DNA from: Gammaproteobacteria bacterium | Lineage (GTDB): Bacteria; Pseudomonadota; Gammaproteobacteria; GCA-001735895 | Reading direction: 5' to 3' | Assembly: GCA_026989015.1 (NCBI GenBank) | Contig: JALSKD010000088.1 | Coordinates: 1-64,000, forward strand | Length of the DNA stretch: 64,000 bases | Part shown: positions 1 through 8,906 of the stretch, piece by piece | Layout: every line of letters starts with the position of its first letter | How positions within the stretch are numbered: the stretch's first letter is position 1 | Notes under the pieces: model-generated | Told to the model about the DNA's origin: nothing | The model's input: only the letters and a program-made list of their open reading frames with translations | Databases searched by the model: none | Program-made: the position numbers and the translations under genes

Positions 1-127
1 CGAACCCCGGGGTTCGACCGCATCGCCGGGAGCGATGCGGAATGAGCGCAGCGAGCCCGCAGGGCGCGGCGCAGGGAAGCGCCGCGTCCATCCCTCGCCC
101 TCCGCCATCAACAGGCCCGGACAGATC
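1..127 (+). repeat. rtT-like repeat, copy A (left end cut by window)
   Basis: Bases 1-127 are repeated at 176-302 with no difference that I can see, giving a 175-bp period. The unit opens with a palindrome containing TTCGA, continues through GC-rich inverted repeats (for example GCATCGCC...GGAGCGATGC) and ends in ATCCCTCGCCCTCCGCCA (90-107). That last stretch has the form of a tRNA 3' half-acceptor arm ending in CCA, serine-like. It is followed by a terminator. This resembles the 178-bp rtT repeats downstream of E. coli tyrT, each of which carries the last bases of the tRNA. The parent tRNA gene would lie left of the window. The tRNA origin is inference. Confidence 0.7.
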
Positions 128-144
128 GACTGTCTGGGCCTTTT
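113..144 (+). terminator. rho-independent terminator in repeat copy A
   Basis: An 11-bp stem (GGCCCGGACAG at 114-124 with CTGTCTGGGCC at 130-140, one G-U pair) has a 5-base loop and is followed by TTTT. It sits immediately after the tRNA-like CCA. The matching position in copy B keeps only the left arm, so that terminator is broken. Confidence 0.75.
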
Positions 145-175
145 CGTTTCCGCAATCGGTGATTCGCGAGGGAGT

Positions 176-302
176 CGAACCCCGGGGTTCGACCGCATCG
201 CCGGGAGCGATGCGGAATGAGCGCAGCGAGCCCGCAGGGCGCGGCGCAGGGAAGCGCCGCGTCCATCCCTCGCCCTCCGCCATCAACAGGCCCGGACAGA
301 TC
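176..302 (+). repeat. rtT-like repeat, copy B
   Basis: Second copy of the 127-base unit. It starts inside a perfect 20-bp palindrome (174-193, GTCGAACCCC/GGGGTTCGAC) and carries the same tRNA-3'-end-like segment (265-282). Homology stops at base 302, within the terminator stem, so this copy appears to be the truncated last unit of an array. Bases 303-391 downstream hold no gene and lead into phhB. Confidence 0.7.
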
Positions 303-391
303 TTCTGCACGCTGTTTTTCATGGCTCAAGGCCGTGATGTCAACTGTTCCGTGGTAGCATGACCCAGAGAGACAGTCGAGAGGGCGTTAGC

Positions 392-691
392 ATGAGTATT
401 GAAAGGGCAGGTGAACCTGAAATCGAGGCGTTTCTGAGTGCATCACCCGGCTGGTCACGGGTGGAAGGCAAGCTGTACCGTGAATACCACTTCACCGATT
501 TCGTGCAGGCTTTCGGTTTCATGACCCAGGCGGCTCTTGAAATCGAGAAACAGAACCATCACCCCGAATGGTGCAACGCCTATCGCACGGTGGTGGTGTA
601 CCTGAGTACCCATGAGGCCGATGGCATCAGCAAACGCGATTTTGCCCTGGCGCGAACGATGGATGAGCTGGCCGACCGGTTGGGTGCCTGA
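392..691 (+). CDS. phhB: pterin-4a-carbinolamine dehydratase
   Basis: A 99-residue protein, the normal size for this family. It dehydrates 4a-hydroxytetrahydrobiopterin to recycle the pterin cofactor of aromatic hydroxylases. The family signature is intact: E52, the H56-H57-P58 motif, W60, H74 and D83. The start at 392 is preferred over an in-frame ATG at 359 because GAGAGGG lies a proper distance upstream and the protein then matches family length. No phenylalanine hydroxylase gene is next to it, so a general pterin-recycling or molybdopterin-related role is possible. Confidence 0.92.
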   Translation: MSIERAGEPEIEAFLSASPGWSRVEGKLYREYHFTDFVQAFGFMTQAALEIEKQNHHPEWCNAYRTVVVYLSTHEADGISKRDFALARTMDELADRLGA

Positions 692-694
692 CCC

Positions 695-1147
695 TCAGTC
701 TTCTTCAACCTCGGTACGGCAGATGTAGAGGTCGCAGGGTGCGTGCTTGGTCAGGTGTTTGCTGACCGAGCCGAATACATGCCGCGGTTGTCCCAGGACG
801 ATGATTTCAGCGCCCAACTCCTCGGCACGGCGCTTGATGCCTTCGGTGGGGATATCCACGAAGACCTCGATCAGCTGTTCATCGACGCCGGGCAGTCGTT
901 CGGTGATCTCCTTGCGGGCCGATTCCACGGCGGCCTTCTGCAGTTCCTCCAGGGCGTCCAGTTCGATGGTGCCCAGCCCCATGTCGTTGGTCAACGGCAA
1001 CACGAATTCGGCTTCGTCGATGACATGGATGATGCGCACATCCATGCCCAGTGCGTCGGCGAGCGCGCCGGCCTGCAGGGAAATGTCCTCCATGCGGTGG
1101 GGTTTCAGGTCGATGGCGGCAATGATGACGGGTTTCTGTTCTGACAT
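695..1147 (-). CDS. universal stress protein, UspA family
   Basis: A 150-residue single-domain Usp. The N-terminal strand (VIIAAIDLKPH) and the C-terminal segment GQPRHVFGSVSKHLTKHAPC match the Usp nucleotide-binding fold, but the usual GxxGxxxxxxxxxG spacing is altered, so ATP binding is uncertain. The start at 1147 has GAGGA eight bases upstream. An in-frame ATG at 1183 would add 12 atypical residues. The gene converges on phhB, with three bases between the stop codons, and is divergent from ftsH. Usp proteins act in the cytoplasm under growth arrest or stress. Confidence 0.85.
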   Translation of the reverse strand: MSEQKPVIIAAIDLKPHRMEDISLQAGALADALGMDVRIIHVIDEAEFVLPLTNDMGLGTIELDALEELQKAAVESARKEITERLPGVDEQLIEVFVDIPTEGIKRRAEELGAEIIVLGQPRHVFGSVSKHLTKHAPCDLYICRTEVEED

Positions 1148-1278
1148 GGCATGGGTCCTCGGGTAGTATGACGGAAAGCCCATGTGAACCGGGGGCTTCC
1201 GCGGACAATATGAGCGGGCTGGGCCGGTAAATCAAGCCTTGAAAACTCCGCACCTGCACCCACTCAGGAGACCATGAC

Positions 1279-3225
1279 ATGAACCCCTCGCCGAGGAACG
1301 GAAAAATGAGCAAGAATGATTTCGGTCTCAACAAGAAAAGTGAACCCCAACTCGAGATCAACAAGCCGCCGGAAGCGCCGCGCAGCCTTTGGCAGAGGCC
1401 GGATTTCAACCTGTTCCTGTACATCCTGTTCATCCTGATCTCGCTGTATGTCTGGCGTGGCATGGCCGAGAACAATCCCCAGCACCTGGCCTGGAGCGAA
1501 TTTCTCGACAAGCTGAATACGGACCAGGTCAGCGAGGTCTATGTCACCGACAAATTCATCCTCGGCACCCTGAAGGAGACGGACCCACGCAGCGGCAAGC
1601 CGGTGCGGATCATCACCGTTCCGCTCAAGGATTCCGAGCTCAGCCGCCTGCTCGAGGAGCACAAGGTAAAGGTGGCGGTGAAACCGCCGGGCAGTGACTG
1701 GCTTTCCAATTTCATTTTCAACTGGGTGCTGCCTTTCGGACTGCTGTTCCTGATCTGGGGCTGGGTGATGAAGCGCATGGGCGGTGGAGGGCCGGGGGCC
1801 GGCTTTCTCAATATCGGCAACAAGGTGCACATCTATGCCGAGGGTGATGTCAAGGAGACCTTCGACGATGTCGCCGGCCAGGACGAGGCCAAGCAGGAGC
1901 TGAAGGAGGTCATCGATTTCCTCAAGGATCCGACCCGCATTCAGAAGATCGGCGCTCACATGCCCAAGGGCGTGCTGCTGGTGGGGCCGCCCGGAACCGG
2001 CAAGACCCTGCTGGCGCGCGCGGTGGCGGGGGAAGCCGGGGTGCCGTTCTTCAACATCTCCGGTTCCGAGTTCATTGAAATGTTCGTCGGCGTCGGCGCG
2101 GCACGGGTACGCGACCTGTTCGAGCAGGCACGGCAGAAGGCGCCCTGCATCATTTTCATCGACGAGCTGGACGCCATTGGCCGTCAGCGAGGTGGCCCAA
2201 TGGTGATGGGCGGACATGACGAGCGTGAACAGACCCTCAACCAGCTTCTGACCGAGATGGACGGTTTCGATCCCTCCAGCGGCGTGGTCGTCATGGGTGC
2301 CACCAACCGCCCCGAGATTCTCGACAAGGCGTTGCTGAGACCGGGCCGCTTCGACCGTCAGATCGTCGTCGACAAGCCGGATCTGGAAGCCCGTGAGGCG
2401 ATTCTGAAACTCCATACCCGCCGCATGCACCTGGCGGAGGATGTGGATCTGCATGTGGTGGCGTTGCGTACACCCGGGATGGTGGGTGCGGATCTGGCCA
2501 ATATTGCCAACGAGGCGGCGATCATGGCCTTGCGGCACCAGCGGGAAGTGGTGACCATGGAGGATTTCGAGCAGGCCATCGACCGCGTCATTGCCGGGCC
2601 GGAGAAGAAATCGCGTGCCCTGGGAGAGGAGGAAAAGCGCCGGGTGGCGATCCACGAATCGGGGCATACCCTGGTGGCGAAGACCGTACCGACGGCCGAA
2701 CCGGTGCACAAGGTCTCGATCATTCCGAGGGGCGTGGCGGCCCTGGGCTATACCCTGCAACTGCCGGTGCAGGAGAAGTTTCTGTCCACCGAGGAAGAAC
2801 TGAAGGATCAGATCGCCATCCTGCTGGGCGGGCGGGTTGCCGAGGAACTGGGGCTCGGCAGCATCTCCAGCGGTGCCGCCAACGATCTGGAGCGAGCCAC
2901 CGAAATCGCCCGTGGCATGATCACCCAGCTCGGCATGAGCCGCCGTCTGGGACCACTGACCTGGGGGCGGCGCCAGCAATTGCAGTTCCTTGAAGGGCAG
3001 GGGGTCACGGAGGAACGCAACTACAGTGAGCAAACGGCCGAGGCAATCGATGCCGAGGTCCGCGAAATCGTCGAAGAACAACACAAACGCGTCACCGACA
3101 TCCTCACCCACCGCCGCGCCGTGCTCGATGCCTTGTCGCGGCACCTGCTGGAGAAGGAAGTCATCTCCGGTGAAGAGGTGGATGCGGTGATCGCCGAGGT
3201 CGAGGGCGGGCAGGACGACGGCTGA
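1279..3225 (+). CDS. ftsH: ATP-dependent zinc metalloprotease FtsH
   Basis: A 648-residue inner-membrane AAA+ protease that degrades misassembled membrane proteins and short-lived regulators. Two membrane helices (about 45-62 and 147-167) flank a short periplasmic part. Walker A is GPPGTGKT at 236-243, Walker B IIFIDE ends at E296, and the zinc site is HESGH at 459-463. Start 1279 follows CAGGAG. A second ATG at 1306 with GAGGAAC upstream would also work. The gene is not next to rrmJ/folP, the usual neighbours in gammaproteobacteria, so this could be a second ftsH paralogue. Confidence 0.95.
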   Translation: MNPSPRNGKMSKNDFGLNKKSEPQLEINKPPEAPRSLWQRPDFNLFLYILFILISLYVWRGMAENNPQHLAWSEFLDKLNTDQVSEVYVTDKFILGTLKETDPRSGKPVRIITVPLKDSELSRLLEEHKVKVAVKPPGSDWLSNFIFNWVLPFGLLFLIWGWVMKRMGGGGPGAGFLNIGNKVHIYAEGDVKETFDDVAGQDEAKQELKEVIDFLKDPTRIQKIGAHMPKGVLLVGPPGTGKTLLARAVAGEAGVPFFNISGSEFIEMFVGVGAARVRDLFEQARQKAPCIIFIDELDAIGRQRGGPMVMGGHDEREQTLNQLLTEMDGFDPSSGVVVMGATNRPEILDKALLRPGRFDRQIVVDKPDLEAREAILKLHTRRMHLAEDVDLHVVALRTPGMVGADLANIANEAAIMALRHQREVVTMEDFEQAIDRVIAGPEKKSRALGEEEKRRVAIHESGHTLVAKTVPTAEPVHKVSIIPRGVAALGYTLQLPVQEKFLSTEEELKDQIAILLGGRVAEELGLGSISSGAANDLERATEIARGMITQLGMSRRLGPLTWGRRQQLQFLEGQGVTEERNYSEQTAEAIDAEVREIVEEQHKRVTDILTHRRAVLDALSRHLLEKEVISGEEVDAVIAEVEGGQDDG

Positions 3226-3271
3226 GCCGTTCCTGCCACGCCGCTTTGCCGGTCAAACGGGCGTTCCGTCC

Positions 3272-4687
3272 ATGGACCTGTCGTCGCTGAACATCGGTAC
3301 TGTCCACCTGGGATTGCTGTGGCCGCTGCTGATCCAGCTCGGTACCGCACTGATGGTGCTGCTGGCCGTGTTGCTGGTGGCGCAGATCCTGCGCAGTCGC
3401 CGGGTGCCGGCAGCCACCCTGGGGTGGGTGCTGACCATCATCTTCGTACCGTTCATCGGCATTCCTCTGTATCTGCTGATTGGCGAACGCAAGCTGCAAT
3501 CGAAGATCCGCCGCATCACGCGGATCGAGATGCCCAACCCTTCCTGCAGCTACGATCACGAGTTGCACTACCTGCTGGTATCCCTGGGTATCCCCAGCTC
3601 CAGTACCGGCAATGATGTGCACTTTCACCGGGACGCGGAAGCCGCCCATCAGGATCTTTGGGCGCGCCTCGAACAGGCTGCGGTCAGCATTGATATCGAA
3701 GTCTTCATTCTTCGACCCGATGATCTGGGAACCCGAATCATCGAGTTGCTTGAGCGCAAGGCCCGCGAAGGCGTCACCGTGCGGCTGCTGGTGGACGATG
3801 TGGGATCCTTCGAACTCACCCGTCGGCGTTTGCGCGGGCTGACCCGGGCCGGCGGGCAAGTGGCCCGCTTCATGCCGGTCATCGCCAGCCCGTTGCGCAG
3901 CCGCCACAACCTGCGTGACCACCGCAAGATCGTGATCGTTGACAAGCAATGGGTGTGGAGCGGCGGCCGCAACCTAGCCGACGAGTACCTCAAGCCGGAA
4001 ACGGAAACCGGCTGGATCGACCTCAGTTTCAGCCAGAGTGGCGGGGCGGTATCCGTCTACCAGTCGGTGTTCGAGTCGGACTGGCATTTCGCCTGCGAAA
4101 CCGATGCGCTGATCCGGGTGCCGGTGCCGCCTTCCTCGGATGATGATCAGGGCCGGGTACAGGTCTTGCCTTCGGGCCCGGATGTGGCCGATGACCCGAT
4201 CCATGCCGCGCTGCTCAGCGCCTGTTACAACGCCAGGGAACGCATACGGATCGTCACCCCCTATTTTATCCCTGATGACGGCTTGCAGCAGGCCTTGAAG
4301 CTGGCGGCCCTGCGCGGCGTGCGGGTGGAACTGCTGCTGCCCGAGCGCTGCGACCACCGCATTGCCGATATCGCCCGTGATCGCTACCTGCGTGAACTGC
4401 ACGACGCGGGGGTGCGCATCTGGCTGCTGCCGGAACTGATGGTGCATGCCAAGCTGATGATCTTCGACGAAGATGTGGCGCTGTGCGGTTCCGCCAATCT
4501 CGATATCCGCAGCCTGTTCCTCAATTTCGAGGTCATGAGCGTCTTCTACAGCCCTGATGAATTGCGCTGGCTGACCGAGTGGTTCGAGCGCTGGCGTATC
4601 GAATGTCATCCCCATCACCCGCGTGGCGCGGGCATACTGCGAGAGATTCTCGAAGGGCTGGTTCTGCTGCTGGCCTATCAGTTGTAA
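3272..4687 (+). CDS. cls: cardiolipin synthase (phospholipase D family)
   Basis: A 471-residue membrane enzyme that condenses two phosphatidylglycerols, or a related donor pair, into cardiolipin. Two N-terminal membrane helices (about 13-40 and 50-70) precede two PLD half-sites: H217-x-K219-x4-D224 and H392-x-K394-x4-D399, both with the expected GG/GS-x-N tail. Size and layout match ClsA. No strong ribosome-binding site is visible before the ATG, and the gene lies 46 bases after ftsH, so translation may depend on upstream transcription. Confidence 0.93.
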   Translation: MDLSSLNIGTVHLGLLWPLLIQLGTALMVLLAVLLVAQILRSRRVPAATLGWVLTIIFVPFIGIPLYLLIGERKLQSKIRRITRIEMPNPSCSYDHELHYLLVSLGIPSSSTGNDVHFHRDAEAAHQDLWARLEQAAVSIDIEVFILRPDDLGTRIIELLERKAREGVTVRLLVDDVGSFELTRRRLRGLTRAGGQVARFMPVIASPLRSRHNLRDHRKIVIVDKQWVWSGGRNLADEYLKPETETGWIDLSFSQSGGAVSVYQSVFESDWHFACETDALIRVPVPPSSDDDQGRVQVLPSGPDVADDPIHAALLSACYNARERIRIVTPYFIPDDGLQQALKLAALRGVRVELLLPERCDHRIADIARDRYLRELHDAGVRIWLLPELMVHAKLMIFDEDVALCGSANLDIRSLFLNFEVMSVFYSPDELRWLTEWFERWRIECHPHHPRGAGILREILEGLVLLLAYQL

Positions 4688-4764
4688 GCCCGGATGTGAC
4701 TTTACTCCCCCCGGAGCCTGAACGATAATGGCCGACCCCCTCGTGGAGTATTGACCGGGCAATC

Positions 4765-6177
4765 ATGGCTGAAAACACCGAAAAGAGTGGCTTCCGCTGG
4801 AGCAGCCAGACCAGTCTGGTCGTTGTCTCCGCAGGCGCCACCCTCAGCCTCAAGGATTTCCTCACCTTTCCGGTCATGGCGGCGGAAAACGGCGGCGGGG
4901 CCTTCATTGCCATGTATGCCGTGTTCCTGTTTCTTCTGGGCCTGCCGCTGCTGATGAGCGAATTCCTGCTTGGCCGTCTGGCGCGGGGCAATGTGGTCGA
5001 TGCGCTGGACCGGCAGGCGAAGGAGCAGGGCGCGTCGGTCTTCTGGAAACTGGTCGGCTGGATGTCACTGCTCGCCGCATTGCTGTTGCTGGCGTCCTAC
5101 AGCGTGGTCTCCGGCTGGTCCCTGTCCTATGTATTCAAGACGGCCTTCGGTATCTACGAGGGCGCGACCCTGGATGGCGCCAATGCGTTGTTTCGCGCCT
5201 TCCGCTCCGATACCGAGGCCATGATGCTGTGGCACACATTGTTCATCGTGTTGCTGGTGATGATCTCCGCGCGACCCCTGAAACAGGGCCTGGAAGCGAT
5301 TATGCGCCTGCTGGTGCCGCTGATGACACTGTTGCTGGTGGTCGGCGTGCTCTACGGCGCACTGTCCCAGGGCATGAACGAAAGTATCAGCTACATCCTC
5401 TATCCGGATCTGTCGCGCGTTGATTCCGGTACCCCGCTGCTGGCTCTGGAACGGGCCTTTTTCACGCTGCTGCTGGGCCTTGGGGTGATGGTCATCTACG
5501 GCAGCTATGCCGATGAAACCGTCTCCATCGGCTATGCCTCCTTTCTGGTGATTTTGATCGACCTGCTGTTTTCCATCGTCACCGGGCTGGCCATCAACGC
5601 GCTGGTCTTCTCAGTGGACATGGAGCCGGTGCTGGACGATGAACTGGCTTTCCGCGTGCTGCCGGTAGTCTTTGGCTCCATGCCCATGGGGCATATTTTC
5701 GGTGCGTTGTTTTACCTGTTTCTCGCCCTGGCCGCCATCACCACGGCAGTTGCGCTGATGGAGTCCCTGATCAGTTGCTTCTGCGCGCGCTATGGTGACA
5801 ACCGTCTGCGTGCCGCCACCCAGCTCGGCATCATCGTCTGGCTGGTGGGCCTGGGCAGTATCTTTTCCTACAGCCTGTGGCCGGAGGAAGGCATCACCCT
5901 GGCGGTGTACTACGCCAATGAAGCCCACCGCCTGGTCAACAATGCCGGTTTCAACGACATCATCGTCTACCTGGCCAGCCAGGTGTTGCAGCCGCTGGCG
6001 GCTCTGCTGCTGGCCTTGTTCGTTGGATGGAAGCTGCCGCGTGCAGTGACTCACAACGCCCTTGCCCTGCGCAGCCGAAAACTCTTCGAAGTGTGGAATT
6101 TCGCCATCCGCTATATCGTGCCCGCCCTGTTGCTGGTCGTCTTTCTGACCACTCTTGGAATCCTCGACCTCTCATGA
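4765..6177 (+). CDS. sodium-dependent transporter, neurotransmitter:sodium symporter family
   Basis: A 470-residue polytopic membrane protein with about 11 helices. Near the N-terminus, SLKDFLTFPVMAAENGGGAF corresponds to the sodium/substrate-site signature usually written GxGNxWRFPYxxxxNGGGAF. The first half of the signature is diverged (SLKDFLTFP), so substrate preference cannot be read from it. LeuT-type members import amino acids with Na+. The stop codon overlaps the ratA start (ATGA), so the two genes are translationally coupled. Confidence 0.88.
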   Translation: MAENTEKSGFRWSSQTSLVVVSAGATLSLKDFLTFPVMAAENGGGAFIAMYAVFLFLLGLPLLMSEFLLGRLARGNVVDALDRQAKEQGASVFWKLVGWMSLLAALLLLASYSVVSGWSLSYVFKTAFGIYEGATLDGANALFRAFRSDTEAMMLWHTLFIVLLVMISARPLKQGLEAIMRLLVPLMTLLLVVGVLYGALSQGMNESISYILYPDLSRVDSGTPLLALERAFFTLLLGLGVMVIYGSYADETVSIGYASFLVILIDLLFSIVTGLAINALVFSVDMEPVLDDELAFRVLPVVFGSMPMGHIFGALFYLFLALAAITTAVALMESLISCFCARYGDNRLRAATQLGIIVWLVGLGSIFSYSLWPEEGITLAVYYANEAHRLVNNAGFNDIIVYLASQVLQPLAALLLALFVGWKLPRAVTHNALALRSRKLFEVWNFAIRYIVPALLLVVFLTTLGILDLS

Positions 6178-6620
6178 CCACGATTCACCGCAGTGCCCTG
6201 ATGCCGTACAGCACCGAGCAGATGTACGAGGTGGTGACCGATATCGAGCGCTACCCGGAGTTTCTGCCCTGGTGTTCCGATGCGAGTATCCTCGAACAGC
6301 AGGGCAATGACCTGAAGGCTTCGGTCCACATGAAGAAAGGCCGGCTCAATCACAGCTTTACCACACAGAACCGCCTGTTGCCGGGCCGTGGCGTGCACAT
6401 GGAGTTGGTGGATGGCCCGTTTCGCAAGCTGGAAGGCGACTGGACACTGACCCCAATGGCCGGAGGCAAAGGCTGCAAGATCGAGCTCGATCTGGAGTTC
6501 GAATTCTCCAGCGGGCTGATGAGCATGCTGATCGGGCCGATCTTCACACAAATTGCCAATTCCCTGGTCGATGCCTTCTGCCAGCGTGCTCACAGGCTTT
6601 ACCGCGAGGCGACACCGTGA
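6174..6620 (+). CDS. ratA: RatA/Coq10-like START-domain protein
   Basis: A 148-residue START/polyketide-cyclase-like protein. The opening (IHRSALMPYSTEQMYEVVTD) and the YPEFLPWC motif are typical of the RatA/YfjG and COQ10 family. E. coli RatA was described as a toxin that blocks 70S formation; a ubiquinone-binding chaperone role is the alternative from COQ10 work. It overlaps the symporter upstream by four bases and rnfH downstream by four bases. The ratA-rnfH order is conserved across gammaproteobacteria. Confidence 0.9.
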   Translation: MTTIHRSALMPYSTEQMYEVVTDIERYPEFLPWCSDASILEQQGNDLKASVHMKKGRLNHSFTTQNRLLPGRGVHMELVDGPFRKLEGDWTLTPMAGGKGCKIELDLEFEFSSGLMSMLIGPIFTQIANSLVDAFCQRAHRLYREATP

Positions 6621-6937
6621 GCGAAGAGCGCATACCCATAGAAATCGCCTATGCCACGCCGCGCAAACAGTTGATCCTCGAATTGGAGGTTGAGCCGGGC
6701 ACCGAACCGCGTGAGGCAGTAATGCAAAGCGATATCGAGCGCCACTTCCCGGATCTGGACAAGGCACACGCGGATCTGGCGATCTGGGGCAAGGTCGTGC
6801 GTCCGGGCCAGCAACTCCAGCCGGGTGACCGTATCGAGATCCTGCGCCCGCTGATTGCCGATCCCAAAGAAGTGCGCAAGCGCCGCGCCGCCGAGGGCAA
6901 GAAGATGAAGAAGGGCGGCGGAAGTGCGGAAAACTGA
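6617..6937 (+). CDS. rnfH: RnfH family (RatB) ubiquitin-like-fold protein
   Basis: A 106-residue protein with GTG start overlapping the ratA stop (GTGA). The sequence around IEIAYATPRKQ, GWD/IWGKVV and GDRIEILRPLIADPKEVRK is the RnfH signature. The C-terminus ends in a lysine-rich tail. RnfH has a beta-grasp fold and no established biochemical role. A strong terminator follows 38 bases later, closing the operon. Confidence 0.93.
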   Translation: MSEERIPIEIAYATPRKQLILELEVEPGTEPREAVMQSDIERHFPDLDKAHADLAIWGKVVRPGQQLQPGDRIEILRPLIADPKEVRKRRAAEGKKMKKGGGSAEN

Positions 6938-6974
6938 TGCGCCGAGCGAGTACAGAATACGCTTCAAAATGAGA

Positions 6975-7004
6975 CAGCCCGGTCGGAACCGACCGGGCTT
7001 TTCC
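6975..7004 (+). terminator. rho-independent terminator after rnfH
   Basis: A perfect 11-bp stem, AGCCCGGTCGG (6976-6986) with CCGACCGGGCT (6989-6999), has a two-base AA tip and is followed by TTT. It lies between convergent rnfH and the lipoprotein gene, so it probably serves the plus strand. Confidence 0.9.
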
Positions 7005-7015
7005 TCGCCTGATTG

Positions 7016-8302
7016 CTATTTCGAACCCATGATGAACTCCGGTGCCAGTAGGCTGGCAGCCAGGAAGTAACCGTCCTGGTCATCGATCAGGGCGTTGTAG
7101 ATTTTTGAGGGGTTGCTTAAAGCGCCCTGGAAGACACAGGTCATCCCTGGCAACGGTGCTTGAAGGTAACTTCCAGGATTGGAGGAATCCTCGTAGCAGA
7201 AGGTGTCGTAGAGGGCATCCATGTTGCCGATGGTGGTCTGCCCAGTGGTCGAGCAATTGGTCGGATTGCCATAATTGCAGTTCATCGGAGTCATTTCAAC
7301 GGCATCATTCGTCTTCAATACGACCTCGTAGAAGGGGGAATCACCCGTAGTTGTGTTGAACAGTGTAGCCAAATTGATGCTGGTGACATTGGGTGCCGCG
7401 AAAACTGAATAAGTCTGATCTGTGGCGGGGGTAGCCGTCACCGCTGAGGGTGACTCCAGCGTGGTTTCAAGGCCTACCCCGAAACCCGAACCGTCGGCGT
7501 AATCCACCACCAGCCCAGTCCGGCTGACGCCAAGCTTGATCATGAAGCGGTAATAGCCACTCGTTATTAGGGTCGAAGTGGGGTTGCTGTCATACCCGGC
7601 GGCAACGAAATCAAAGTTGGCACAACTGCCGTTGTTCACAGCAGTCGCAATGTTTAAGTCCACTGAGGAAGACACCGCATTCAGGTAGGTGCCGTATGCG
7701 CTGGCTCGCCAACAACCGGTTTCGACATTTGTGGTGCCCAGATCACCGTTCAGTGTGGAGTTGGGGGCGGTGTTCAGGTCGTTAACATAATCCGTTACCC
7801 GTTGAGCCTTGAAGCTGTTATCTGAATTGATGCGCAGCACGAAGGCATCCGGACCGGTGCGGTAACTGACATAAAGAAAGTCCTTGCCTTTGATGTCGGC
7901 TTCGACATTCGAGGCGTTGGCGAGACCGGTCACGAAAGCATTGACCGTATTCAAGGGGTTTTGCAGATCCGGTACATTGGGCAGTATGGCGATACCCAGA
8001 TTGTCTGAGAGCATCATCCCCAGTACCTGTGAGCCCCCGGTTGCCTGGTAGAAATCGGTAAGGCCACCGATCTGGGCGATGGAGAGATTTCCGCTGGCAG
8101 TGCCGAAGCGGACGCCGGAGAGTGAGTAGTTGAGGGCGTTGCCGCTGACCGTGAACTGGGCCATATCGCCTACCGACGCGGCCCCGGTATAGGTGGTGAT
8201 GTCGCTTTCATCGGTATCCGGATTGCCGCCGCCGCAACCGGCGAGAAGGCCGATTCCCAGGCTTCCGATCAGTACCATACTCAAATGCAGGTGAGACTTC
8301 AT
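7016..8302 (-). CDS. orphan lipoprotein of unknown function
   Basis: A 428-residue protein that I do not recognise. A signal peptide ends in LLAGC, with the lipidated cysteine at residue 23 and G at +2, which favours the outer membrane. The mature part is rich in S, T, N, G and alternating beta-type segments, with several cysteines in the C-terminal third (NC, TNC, FC, TC), as in secreted beta proteins. The start at 8302 has GAGGAAA directly upstream; an open frame continues to 8470 but has no site. The base composition is clearly less GC-rich than its neighbours. It sits between rnfH and bamE, two genes that are usually closer together, so recent acquisition is plausible. Confidence 0.7.
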   Translation of the reverse strand: MKSHLHLSMVLIGSLGIGLLAGCGGGNPDTDESDITTYTGAASVGDMAQFTVSGNALNYSLSGVRFGTASGNLSIAQIGGLTDFYQATGGSQVLGMMLSDNLGIAILPNVPDLQNPLNTVNAFVTGLANASNVEADIKGKDFLYVSYRTGPDAFVLRINSDNSFKAQRVTDYVNDLNTAPNSTLNGDLGTTNVETGCWRASAYGTYLNAVSSSVDLNIATAVNNGSCANFDFVAAGYDSNPTSTLITSGYYRFMIKLGVSRTGLVVDYADGSGFGVGLETTLESPSAVTATPATDQTYSVFAAPNVTSINLATLFNTTTGDSPFYEVVLKTNDAVEMTPMNCNYGNPTNCSTTGQTTIGNMDALYDTFCYEDSSNPGSYLQAPLPGMTCVFQGALSNPSKIYNALIDDQDGYFLAASLLAPEFIMGSK

Positions 8303-8375
8303 GATTTCCTCCGTCAAAAGCCGTATTGATACGCTCGGGCACGAGGTACGGCTCTGTTCCCATGCCCTGTCATCG

Positions 8376-8404
8376 AGTATAGGAAGAGAAAGAAAACCTG
8401 TAAG
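8376..8404 (-). promoter_or_regulatory. sigma-70-type promoter for the orphan lipoprotein
   Basis: On the minus strand CTTACA (8399-8404) and TATACT (8376-8381) are separated by 17 bases. Transcription would begin near 8369, giving a leader of about 67 bases that contains a small palindrome CGTAT-TG-ATACG (8322-8333). Confidence 0.55.
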
Positions 8405-8476
8405 CAGAAATAGTTCACATTCCGTTCGCAGCACAGGCGAAAGGAGTAGAGGACGGCAAGCATGCCGCATAGGCGT

Positions 8477-8803
8477 TCAGTTGCTGACCGCGTCTTCGGT
8501 GAGGCTGCCTTCGATGGAGACCAGGCGGTCGTCCTTGTAACGCAGACGCATGTGGCGTTTCTCTGTCCTGCCGGACTTACCGTTGTAGAGGTAGTGGATG
8601 TAGTCGTCCACATCGGGGTGCCAGGGATCCTGGATTGCGGCTTCGCCGATCAGGAAACGCACTTGCTTGCGGGTCATGCCGATGCGAATCTGTTCCAGCC
8701 TGGCGGTTTCGACGGCATTGCCCTGAGGCACATCCATTCGATATACACAGCCGGGCAGTGGTACAATCAGCAGCGTTGCGAAAATCAGCGATCGGTAGCG
8801 CAT
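8477..8803 (-). CDS. bamE: outer membrane protein assembly factor BamE
   Basis: A 108-residue lipoprotein of the BAM complex. The signal peptide ends in the lipobox LPGC, followed by the SmpA/OmlA domain with the motif RIGMTRKQVRFLIGEA and a later W-x-Y-x-Y-x2-G-like strand. The start at 8803 puts the lipobox about 19 residues in; an ATG at 8824 is also possible. It is divergent from fur, the arrangement described for omlA-fur in Pseudomonas and Xanthomonas. Confidence 0.93.
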   Translation of the reverse strand: MRYRSLIFATLLIVPLPGCVYRMDVPQGNAVETARLEQIRIGMTRKQVRFLIGEAAIQDPWHPDVDDYIHYLYNGKSGRTEKRHMRLRYKDDRLVSIEGSLTEDAVSN

Positions 8804-8840
8804 GGGCGGGTCAGCCTGAAACATTCGGGTGAGGCCGGCA

Positions 8841-8869
8841 ATGATAAGCCCTGCCGGCTGACACGGCAA
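8841..8869 (-). promoter_or_regulatory. promoter for bamE
   Basis: Minus-strand TTGCCG (8864-8869) and TATCAT (8841-8846) are 17 bases apart, placing a start near 8834 and a 30-base leader. The region is shared with divergent fur. A weak AATGATAAG segment here is only a partial Fur-box match. Confidence 0.5.
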
Positions 8870-8906
8870 TGCACATCTGCCGATCGCCCAACCCCACCGA
8901 GAACCG

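Noticed and set aside
1264-3144. Long open frame opposite ftsH (626 codons)
   Set aside because: It mirrors ftsH codon by codon, has no ribosome-binding site or recognisable domain, and is explained by the GC bias at third positions. The same holds for long antisense frames opposite dnaK, dnaJ, fdsA, glutamate dehydrogenase, rne and plsX.
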